Source: Hydrocarboniphaga sp965279055
GTDB taxonomy: Bacteria > Pseudomonadota > Gammaproteobacteria > Nevskiales > Nevskiaceae
Direction of reading: 5' to 3'
DNA length: 64,000 nucleotides
Assembly (NCBI RefSeq): GCF_965279055.1
Contig: NZ_OZ257125.1
Coordinates: 620,001 to 684,000, forward strand
Every line of letters starts with the position of its first letter. Position 1 is the stretch's first letter. Positions 52,267 through 59,374 of the stretch are shown here, piece after piece. A program made the position numbers and the translations under genes. The notes under the pieces are model-generated. The model searched no databases. It saw nothing but the letters and a program-made list of their open reading frames with translations, and had not been told where the DNA came from.

Positions 52267-52929
52267 ATGGCGGAGCCGCTGACACGGGGGCACAAGAAGC
52301 GCGCCCGAACCCTCGAAGACCTGCTGGATGCGGCGACGCGGGTGTTCTCGCGCAAGGACGCGATCCTGACCACGTTCCTGGAGATCGCCGACGAGGCGCG
52401 CGTCGCCAGCGGCACCGTGCACAACTACTTCAAGAGCAAGGACGAGCTGATCGAGGCGGCGGCGATCAAGCTGATCGACCGCATCAACGGCCCGGTGTGG
52501 CGCGATTTCGAGCGCGTCGAGGACACCGCGCAGCGGCTGGCGATCGTGATCAAGTCCGCGTTCCAGCTGATGGCCGACGACCCCGAATGGGGCGCCGCGG
52601 TGCTGCGCCTGGTCGACGCCACGCATCGCACCACGCAGAAGCTGACCAACCTGATCCCGGAAATCCTGGAAGAAGGCCGCAACAGTGGGCGACTAGTGTT
52701 TCGTGACCCTCTGGCGGCGCAGAACGTCGTCGGCGGCGCGATCCTAGCCGGCATGCGCAGCGTCAATGCCGGCGCGGCGCCGGAGGCGATGGGCGAGCAC
52801 CTGGTCGAGCACGTGCTGCTGGCGCTCGGCCTGAAAGCCAAAGAGGCGCTGCGGATTGCGCAGAGCGCGCGCGCGGCCGGTGCGCCGGACGAACCGGCAT
52901 CGACGCGGCGCTCTGCCGGCAGGAGCTGA
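52267..52929 (+). CDS. TetR-family transcriptional regulator
   Basis: 220 residues from ATG 52267 (GGAG 8 bases upstream). N-terminal helix-turn-helix about residues 18-62 (LLDAATRVFSRKDAILTTFLEIADEARVASGTVHNYFKSKDELI). The C-terminal ligand domain is diverse. The upstream triple CAATATTGA array is the probable operator, indicating autoregulation and control of the divergent peptide; the adjacent P450 operon may be another target. Confidence 0.92.
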   Translation: MAEPLTRGHKKRARTLEDLLDAATRVFSRKDAILTTFLEIADEARVASGTVHNYFKSKDELIEAAAIKLIDRINGPVWRDFERVEDTAQRLAIVIKSAFQLMADDPEWGAAVLRLVDATHRTTQKLTNLIPEILEEGRNSGRLVFRDPLAAQNVVGGAILAGMRSVNAGAAPEAMGEHLVEHVLLALGLKAKEALRIAQSARAAGAPDEPASTRRSAGRS

Positions 52930-53068
52930 AGTCCTACCACGGCCTGTCGCCGTGGGTCGCCGCGCCGATCGCGGTGCCGGAGTTCGAGAGGGCGATGCTC
53001 TGGCACCAGCGTCTGCACCGCGTGCGGGCCAGCCGGCGCCGTCTGCTGGCGCGGGTCGACGGGCCTGA
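52890..53068 (+). pseudogene. Possible LysR-type regulator C-terminal remnant
   Basis: In the frame one base off tetR, the sequence reads YHGLSPWVAAPIAVPEFERA then MLWHQRLHRVRASRRRL, close to the C-terminus of LysR regulators (VPPFxxxLLWHxRxxxDPAHRWLR). No start or DNA-binding domain is present. It overlaps the tetR 3' end. The rest of 52930-53185 holds no gene. Confidence 0.4.
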
Positions 53069-53185
53069 CTACGCCTCGGTCCGCATCATCGGCGCGCGGC
53101 TGGACAGCCGCAGCTCGGTGCCCCGACTATCCGCCACGATCGAATCGCTGCGACAAAAAAATCCGAACCGAATGATGTGCCGCGC

Positions 53186-54196
53186 ATGAAACCCGTCCCC
53201 CTCATTGTCGCCAGCGTGTTGGCTACGCTTAGCCTCGCCGCTGCGATCCTGCTGATCGTGCGGCCGACGGCGGCGCAGCCTCCGCTGTCGCCCTTGGGTA
53301 GCGCGGCGACCTGCGCCGCTTATTCCGGCCTGCCGCCGGCCTGGCGCGACGATGCGCATGCCGGCATGGTGCATATCGACGGCGGTCGCTTCGTGCTCGG
53401 CAGCACGCAAGGTTATGTCGACGAGCGTCCGGCTGCGGAGCGCGTCGAGGTCGACGCGTTCTGGATCGATCGCACCGAGGTCACCAACGCGCAGTTCGCC
53501 GCTTTCGTCGACGCCACCGCCTATGTCACCGAGGCCGAGCGCCAGGGCGGCGGCGCGGTGTTCCATCAGCCGACGCAGGCCGAGCTCGGCTCGCGGCCGT
53601 ATTCGTGGTGGGCCTTCGTCAAAGGCGCCGACTGGCGCCATCCGCACGGTCCGGACAGCAATCTCGATGGCTTGCAGAATCATCCGGTGACCCTGGTCAC
53701 GCAGGCCGACGCGCTGAGCTACGCGCGTTGGCTGGATCGCGATCTGCCGACCGAGGCGGAATGGGAATACGCGGCCAAGGCCGGGCACGAAGACCGGACA
53801 CTCGACCAGGCGCCGCGCGACGCCAGCGGCAAGCCCTTGGCGAATTACTGGCAAGGCGTTTTCCCTACGATGAATCTGCGCCAGGACGGTCATGACGGCC
53901 TGGCGCCGGTGGGTTGCTTCGCCGCCAGCGACTTCGCGCTCTACGACATGATCGGCAACGCCTGGGAATGGACGCGCGATGTCTACAACGGTCCGCATGT
54001 TTCGCATGCCAATGGCGACATCGCGCTGGTTTCCGCCGGGCATGGCCAGGCTGGTGCGCAGTCGATGGTGATCAAGGGCGGCTCGTTCCTATGCTCGCAG
54101 GATTTCTGCGTGCGTTATCGCGCCGCCGCGCGCGAATCGCAGGAGGCCGATCTGGCCTCGGCGCACATCGGCTTTCGCACGGTCAAGCGCCATTGA
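53186..54196 (+). CDS. Formylglycine-generating enzyme (sulfatase-modifying factor)
   Basis: 336 residues. N-terminal signal/anchor helix, then a complete FGE-sulfatase domain: GGRFVLGSTQGYVDERP, FWIDRTEVTNAQFAAFVDAT, LPTEAEWEYAAKAG, GNAWEWTRDVYN and GGSFLCSQDFCVRYRAAAR. The two catalytic cysteines of true FGE are present (C303 and C308, Cx4C), so it should convert a sulfatase Cys to formylglycine in the periplasm. No sulfatase gene is in the window. Confidence 0.93.
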   Translation: MKPVPLIVASVLATLSLAAAILLIVRPTAAQPPLSPLGSAATCAAYSGLPPAWRDDAHAGMVHIDGGRFVLGSTQGYVDERPAAERVEVDAFWIDRTEVTNAQFAAFVDATAYVTEAERQGGGAVFHQPTQAELGSRPYSWWAFVKGADWRHPHGPDSNLDGLQNHPVTLVTQADALSYARWLDRDLPTEAEWEYAAKAGHEDRTLDQAPRDASGKPLANYWQGVFPTMNLRQDGHDGLAPVGCFAASDFALYDMIGNAWEWTRDVYNGPHVSHANGDIALVSAGHGQAGAQSMVIKGGSFLCSQDFCVRYRAAARESQEADLASAHIGFRTVKRH

Positions 54197-54298
54197 GCGC
54201 GCCTGCGCCTGGACCGTTTGCATTCAGCATCGCGCCGTAATGTTCCCTCAGCGCGCGGCCACCGGCCGCGCTTCGTCGAACGACAAGGGAGATCACGA

Positions 54299-54586
54299 AT
54301 GCTGGAGCTGGCGGTTTCGGAGCGCGCTTATCTGGCCCACCGGCGGGCGCTGACGACCAATGCCGAGGGACAGGAAATCCTGCTCGGACTGACTCACCAG
54401 GAGAGCCTGGCTTACATCGACTGCTGCCGGCACGGAGGCGATCGCACGGCGCAGGCGACGATGCAGTGGAACGCGCTGCGCGATCGCCACGAAGCGGCAC
54501 GCGATGTGGTCATCGATATCGAAGAAATGCTGGTTTGCCGGCAGCTGCATCGCAACGGCACGAGTCCGTCCAGCGCGTATCTGTGA
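54299..54586 (+). CDS. Small hypothetical protein
   Basis: 95 residues from ATG 54299 with AAGGGAG 7 bases upstream. Predicted helical (ERAYLAHRRALTTNAEGQEILLGL, RTAQATMQWNALRDRHEAARDVVIDIEEML). No family known to me. Followed by a palindromic element. Confidence 0.6.
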   Translation: MLELAVSERAYLAHRRALTTNAEGQEILLGLTHQESLAYIDCCRHGGDRTAQATMQWNALRDRHEAARDVVIDIEEMLVCRQLHRNGTSPSSAYL

Positions 54587-54607
54587 CGTGCGGCGCCTGA
54601 GATAAGC

Positions 54608-54669
54608 CTAGGGAACCTCTGATTAAGTCCTGCACGCGGGCGCGTAGGACTTAATCAGAGGTTCCCTAG
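54608..54669. mobile_element. MITE-like palindrome with CTAG ends
   Basis: Perfect 24-base inverted repeats (CTAGGGAACCTCTGATTAAG... and complement) around a 14-base loop; 62 bases in total. The GGGAACCTCTGATTAA end resembles IS5-group termini, and CTAG at each edge may be the target duplication. Its right end supplies the stop codon (TAG, 54666-54668) of the transporter gene. No transposase nearby. Confidence 0.75.
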
Positions 54670-55646
54670 AGCTTGACGAAGCCCAGCTTGCGCAGCACCA
54701 GATACACCGCCAGCGCGGAGCTGGCGGCCATCAGCGTCGCCATCACGGTGCCGATCGACGAACTCGCCCAGGGCAGGCCGCCGGTATTCATGCCGAACAG
54801 GCCGGTGACCAGGGTCGCCGGCAGCATCAGCGCCGACAGGATCGACAGCACGTAAAGGCTGCGATTGGTGCGTTGCGCCGTCTGCAGTTCGAGTTCGTCG
54901 CGCAGCAGTCGCAGCTGGCTCTGCACGGCGGTGGCGCCCTGGTCCAGCGCGGCGACGCGCTGCGCGAAATTTTCTATCGCCGGCAGCAGCAGCGGCGACA
55001 GCGCGCTGTCCGGCTCCAGGCGTCGGGCGATGGTGCCCATGCCGGCGAGCAGGCGATGCAGCCGCAGGGCGCGCCGTCGCATCGCCACCAGCTCGCTGGT
55101 GTCCGGTGTCAGGCTGTCGGTCAGCAGTTCGTCCTCGATGTGTTCGACGGCGGCTTCCAGCGCCTGCAGCTCGCCGCTCATCACTTCGATCACCGAGCTG
55201 GTCAGCAGCTCCAGCGCCGCGTTGGCGCTGTCGGGGCAACGCCCAGTGACGATGCGATGTCGCGCGATGTCGGCGCAGCGTAGTGGGTGCCGACGCAGCG
55301 TCAGCAGCAGCCGATCGCTGATGGCAAAGCGCAGCGTGCCGACGCCGGCGGTCTTCTGGTCGTCGAGTTCGCGCTGGTAGTCGTGCAGCACGCAGGCGAG
55401 CCAGTCGCCGTCGACCAGCGCGCGCTGGTGGTCGTCGTGCGACAGCAGCAGATCGCCGACCAGCGACGGCAGCGCGGCAGCCTTGATCCAGCGCTCGCTG
55501 CCGCGATCCGCCGCGTTGAAGTGCAGCCAGCGGAATGCGGCCGCCGCGGCGGCGTCGCCAGGCTCGGGATCACCGAGCGCGATCGCCGCACCGGCGACAA
55601 AGTCGTAGCCCCAGATCAGGCCATTGGTCAGCAGCGGGCCTTGCAC
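54666..55646 (-). CDS. CorA/ZntB-family metal ion transporter
   Basis: 326 residues from GTG 55646, close to the length of ZntB. A soluble helical N-terminal domain is followed by two C-terminal membrane helices (LYVLSILSALMLPATLVTGLFG and TLMAASSALAVYLVLR) with the GMN motif in LFGMNTGG. Starts 14 bases after the PiT stop, so it is probably co-transcribed with it. ZntB-like proteins carry Zn2+ or other divalent ions. The stop lies in the palindromic element. Confidence 0.88.
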   Translation of the reverse strand: MQGPLLTNGLIWGYDFVAGAAIALGDPEPGDAAAAAAFRWLHFNAADRGSERWIKAAALPSLVGDLLLSHDDHQRALVDGDWLACVLHDYQRELDDQKTAGVGTLRFAISDRLLLTLRRHPLRCADIARHRIVTGRCPDSANAALELLTSSVIEVMSGELQALEAAVEHIEDELLTDSLTPDTSELVAMRRRALRLHRLLAGMGTIARRLEPDSALSPLLLPAIENFAQRVAALDQGATAVQSQLRLLRDELELQTAQRTNRSLYVLSILSALMLPATLVTGLFGMNTGGLPWASSSIGTVMATLMAASSALAVYLVLRKLGFVKL

Positions 55647-55660
55647 GGCGCGACCGCGGC

Positions 55661-57265
55661 TCAGAACAGCTTCGACAGCATCCAGTACAGCGAGCCAGCG
55701 AGCAGGATCGACACCGGCAGGGTCAGCACCCAGGCCATCAGCAGGCTGCGCACCGTCGACATCTGCAGTCCCGAGCGATTCGCCTGCATCGTGCCGGCGA
55801 CGCCGGACGACAGCACATGCGTGGTCGACACCGGCAGGCCGAAGGCGTCGGCGGCGCCGATCGTCGCCATCGCCACGAGTTCGGCTGACGCGCCCTGCGC
55901 ATAAGTCATATGCGTCTTGCCGATCTTTTCGCCGACGGTGACGACGATGCGCTTCCAGCCGATCATCGTGCCCAGGCCGAGCGCGAACGCGACCGCCACC
56001 TTGACCCAGGTCGGGATGAAGCGCGTCGCCTTGTCCAGCGAAGCCTTGTAGCTGTCGAGCACCTTGGAATCGGTGGACGCGAAGCTCAGGCTGTCTTCCT
56101 TGCCGAGACGCTTCACGGTTTCGGCGGCGAGGTACATGTCGTTGCGCATGTTGCGGGTCTGGTCGGCCGGCACCCGCGACAGCGAGCCGTATTCGCCGAC
56201 CTGCTGGTCGATGTCGCCGGCCAGTTTCGACAAGGCCGGCACCGTCTGCGGGTCGAGTTTCTTGTCGGCGAGGTAGCGGGTCAGCGCCGCGCGCGGATCG
56301 CCTTCGACCGTGGCCTGGCCGCCGTGGCCGCCCAGGGTCTGCGTCAGCGCGGTGGTGTGGCTGTGGAATTCGCCGACGTACTGCGCCGGTACGGCGCGAT
56401 TCAACGCATAGGCCGTCGGCACGGTGCCGATCAGGATCAGCATGATCAGGCCCATGCCTTTCTGGCCGTCGTTGGAACCGTGCATGAAGCTGACGCCGGT
56501 GCAGGTGAAGATCAGCAGGCTGCGGATCCACAGCGGCGGCGCGATGCCGGGCTTGGGCGCTTCGTACAGCGCCTTGTTGCGCACCAGCAGTTTCAGCGAC
56601 AGGAACAGCAGCGCCGCGAGGCCGAAGCCCAGCAGCGGCGAAATCAGCAGCGCCTTGCCGATCTCCGTGGCCTTGGTCCAGTCAACGCCAGCGGTGCCGC
56701 TGCGGCCATGCATCAGCGCGTTGGCGATGCCGACACCGATGATCGAGCCGATCAGCGTATGCGAGCTGGACGAGGGAATGCCCAGCGCCCAGGTCGCGAG
56801 GTTCCAGGCGATCGCGGCGAACAGCAGTGCGAACACCATCGCAAACCCCGCATTGGAGCCGACCTGCAATATCAGTTCCACCGGCAGCAGCGAGATGATG
56901 CCGAAGGCGACCGCGCCGGTGGACAGCAGCACGCCGAGAAAATTGAAGAAGCCCGACCAGACCACGGCGACATTCGCCGGCAGCGAGTTGGTGTAGATCA
57001 CCGTCGCGACCGCGTTGGCGGTGTCGTGAAAGCCGTTGACGAACTCGAAGCCGAGCGCGATCAGCAGCGCGATGAACAGCAGGACGAAGGGCAGGTAAGC
57101 CGTGGCCTGCAGGCCCGCCGCGCTGGCGTCGACATAGACGCTGTAGGCCACGTACACAATCGCCACCAGCACCGCGGCGCCGAAGCCGATACTGCCGGCG
57201 GCGCCCAGCCCCTGATCCATGCGCGGCCCATTGCCGCCGGTCGAAGCCAGCGTTGTTGAGTTCAT
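55661..57265 (-). CDS. PiT-family inorganic phosphate transporter
   Basis: 534 residues with about ten membrane helices. Duplicated PiT signature: GFEFVNGFHDTANAVATVIYT near the N-terminus and ISFMHGSNDGQKGMGLI-like in the second half; SSSHTLIGSIIGVG and GLPVSTTHVLSSG are the paired re-entrant motifs. It imports phosphate as a metal-phosphate complex with H+. Pairing with a divalent metal transporter makes sense for that substrate. A palindrome lies upstream of the start. Confidence 0.93.
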   Translation of the reverse strand: MNSTTLASTGGNGPRMDQGLGAAGSIGFGAAVLVAIVYVAYSVYVDASAAGLQATAYLPFVLLFIALLIALGFEFVNGFHDTANAVATVIYTNSLPANVAVVWSGFFNFLGVLLSTGAVAFGIISLLPVELILQVGSNAGFAMVFALLFAAIAWNLATWALGIPSSSSHTLIGSIIGVGIANALMHGRSGTAGVDWTKATEIGKALLISPLLGFGLAALLFLSLKLLVRNKALYEAPKPGIAPPLWIRSLLIFTCTGVSFMHGSNDGQKGMGLIMLILIGTVPTAYALNRAVPAQYVGEFHSHTTALTQTLGGHGGQATVEGDPRAALTRYLADKKLDPQTVPALSKLAGDIDQQVGEYGSLSRVPADQTRNMRNDMYLAAETVKRLGKEDSLSFASTDSKVLDSYKASLDKATRFIPTWVKVAVAFALGLGTMIGWKRIVVTVGEKIGKTHMTYAQGASAELVAMATIGAADAFGLPVSTTHVLSSGVAGTMQANRSGLQMSTVRSLLMAWVLTLPVSILLAGSLYWMLSKLF

Positions 57266-57314
57266 TTGCCATTCCCTGGTGAGATGAATATTCAGTCACG
57301 CTAACAAGCGGCAA

Positions 57315-57330
57315 TGACACATTCGTGTCA
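57315..57330. promoter_or_regulatory. Palindrome upstream of the PiT gene
   Basis: TGACAC-ATTC-GTGTCA, 50 bases before the PiT ATG. A possible operator; only partly like a Pho box. The rest of 57266-57581 holds nothing I can name beyond a short hairpin GCAGACG/CGTCTGC at about 57477-57495. Confidence 0.35.
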
Positions 57331-57581
57331 CACGCGGCGGCGCGCAGCGGGTCGCCGACTGGTTGGACCAGTCGCTCCCGAAGCGACGCTTGCGTGTATC
57401 ACCTGGGGCTGCATTTTGGCTTTTCGAGAACCGCGATGACCCCAGCCGGGCCCGCAGCATGAGCGCCGCCACGACGGCAGACGATCGCCGTCTGCGCCGC
57501 GGCGTGCTCGCCGCGTTCATGGCGCTGGCGCTGCTGTCCAGCGTCGCCGGCATTTCCGTTCTGGAGCGCCCTGCGGCAGCA

Positions 57582-58817
57582 TCACCCAGGCGCGTTCGCG
57601 GTGTCCGCGCTGTCGGTGGTTTCCGGCGTCGCGGGTTCCGTCGTCGTGCCGGCGGCATCGTCTGGTGCTGCGGTCGAGTCGCTCGGCGCGGCAGCGTCGG
57701 CGGGGATCGCGGCGCTGTCGGCTCCGCCGGCGATCTTGATCTCGACGCGACGATTGAGCTCGCGACCTTCGTCGGTCGCGTTGTCCGCCACCGGCATCGT
57801 CTCGCCATAACCCTCGGTATGCATCCGCGACGGCTCGATGCCGCGCGCCTGCAGGTAGTCGGCGACCGATCGCGCGCGGCGCAGCGACAGCCCGAGGTTG
57901 TAAGGCTCCGAGCCGCGCGCGTCGGTATGGCCGCCGATCTCGAAGTTCAGCGACGGCACACGCTGCAGCGAATCGGCGACGTCGTCGAGCAAGGTCTTGG
58001 CGTTGACCGTCAGCGTCGCCTTGTCGAAGTCGAAGTTGACGCCGCGCAGCACGATGATGTCGCCCGCCGCGCAGCCGGCGAAGTCGATCTTCTGTCCGGC
58101 CTCCGGCGTGCGGCACGGCGGTGCGGCGGCGACCGCTTCGGCGGCAGGCTCGGCCGCGGCTTCGGCGACCGGGACGACCTCGACCGGCGCCGCCGGCGCC
58201 GGCTCGACCACCGCGGTCTTGCCCAGCGGGATCACCAGGCCGACGCTGAAGACGAAATCGTTGAACGCCTTGCGGCCATTGCCGAGGCTGTCGCCGGTAC
58301 GGCGGTCGTTATGCGCGTCGAGCTGCCAGGTCACCTGGCTGCGGACGACGATGTCCGACGACGTCCACGGCGCCCACCAGTAGCCGGCACCCAGGTTCAG
58401 CAGAGCGCTGCCGTAGCTGGCATCGAGGCACGGTTGTGAGCGCACGCTGCCATAGCCGAGGCCGACCAGCGCGTAAGCCGAGCGGGCGGTGGGAAAGAAC
58501 AGCGCATTGGCGGTGAGACCCGCGATCTTCGCCGAGCCGCTGCCTTGCTCGTGGCCAAAAACACCGTATTGGCCGCTCAATTCGGCGAACAGCCGCTCCG
58601 ATACGATGCGGCCCACCGACAGTGATCCGCCCAGACCGTCGTCGGTCAGGCGGCCGGAATCGGCCAGCGTATAGCGCGCCATCGGTGACAGGAAAATGCG
58701 CTCGCCGATCGCGGTCGACGCACTGTCGGTTGGCGCTGGCGCGGCATTGGCCGGTGTCGCCACGGCAGCCGTCAGCCAACAGGCCGCGACGAAACCACAT
58801 CCGTGCATCGCTTTCAT
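57582..58817 (-). CDS. OmpA-family outer-membrane protein
   Basis: 411 residues from ATG 58817 with AAAGGGAGAA upstream. Signal peptide cleaved near ANA-AP. Residues about 30-200 look like a beta-barrel (alternating aromatic strands, GYWWAPWTSSDIVVRSQV). An Ala/Pro/Glu-rich linker leads to the OmpA C-terminal peptidoglycan-binding domain (VNFDFDKATLT, GGHTDARGSEPYNLGLSLRRARSVADYL, NRRVEI). A low-complexity Ala/Asp/Thr tail ends the protein. Confidence 0.92.
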   Translation of the reverse strand: MKAMHGCGFVAACWLTAAVATPANAAPAPTDSASTAIGERIFLSPMARYTLADSGRLTDDGLGGSLSVGRIVSERLFAELSGQYGVFGHEQGSGSAKIAGLTANALFFPTARSAYALVGLGYGSVRSQPCLDASYGSALLNLGAGYWWAPWTSSDIVVRSQVTWQLDAHNDRRTGDSLGNGRKAFNDFVFSVGLVIPLGKTAVVEPAPAAPVEVVPVAEAAAEPAAEAVAAAPPCRTPEAGQKIDFAGCAAGDIIVLRGVNFDFDKATLTVNAKTLLDDVADSLQRVPSLNFEIGGHTDARGSEPYNLGLSLRRARSVADYLQARGIEPSRMHTEGYGETMPVADNATDEGRELNRRVEIKIAGGADSAAIPADAAAPSDSTAAPDDAAGTTTEPATPETTDSADTANAPG

Positions 58818-59031
58818 GCGTTCTCCCTTTCGAACAATTTTTCTGGTTATGGGGCGTTGATGCCGCAGTGACGGCCGACGCGTGCGGCGTCCCTCAAGCG
58901 CGCGCGAGTCAACTCGGTGTGTACCGGCGCCGGGCGACGCCGTAGCGAGGCGACTCCTGCACCTGTCTGCGTGCAGGCGCTGTGGCCGCAACGACTCGCG
59001 ATGGTCGACCGGCCTGCGCCGCGGGGTCAAC

Positions 59032-59114
59032 AAACTTTTGGTAGGTCTTTTATGGCGCCGCGTGGCGCGTTTGCCACCGCTGCGCGCACTGCGGCGATTA
59101 CCTACCTAAAGTTC
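59032..59114. promoter_or_regulatory. Inverted repeat upstream of the DUF1302 gene
   Basis: AAACTTTTGGTAGGT at 59032 and ACCTACCTAAAGTTC at 59100 pair with about two mismatches, enclosing about 53 bases. It may be an operator pair or repeat remnant. Otherwise the region 58818-59374 shows no convincing gene. Confidence 0.35.
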
Positions 59115-59374
59115 GGTGACAGTCACGGGGCCACCGAAGATGATCCGTCCGTCGCAGCGGACCCCCAATGCGACGAACACGATGGTCGCCTGCTGCAGCC
59201 CCACGCGGCTCAGGCGGAAACCGGGCCAACTGTCTGGCTGTGGACGTGGGCCGGAGTACAGCAGCACGAGCTGCGAACGGCCCTCACACGTTGACGACTT
59301 ACAACGCATCGCCCTTGTTCGACGCAACGGGGCTTATCAAAAGAATTGCCCTGAAGGGCGATCGGGAGGAGAGA

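Noticed and set aside
57315..57330. Pho box in front of the phosphate transporter
   Set aside because: The site is an inverted repeat with a 4-base centre, not the direct 11-bp-phased TGTCA repeats of PhoB.
57363..58439. A + strand frame with a hydrophobic stretch (LAAFMALALLSSVAGI) near 57460
   Set aside because: The start resembles a small membrane protein, but the frame runs antisense into the OmpA gene as Arg-rich sequence and has no RBS.
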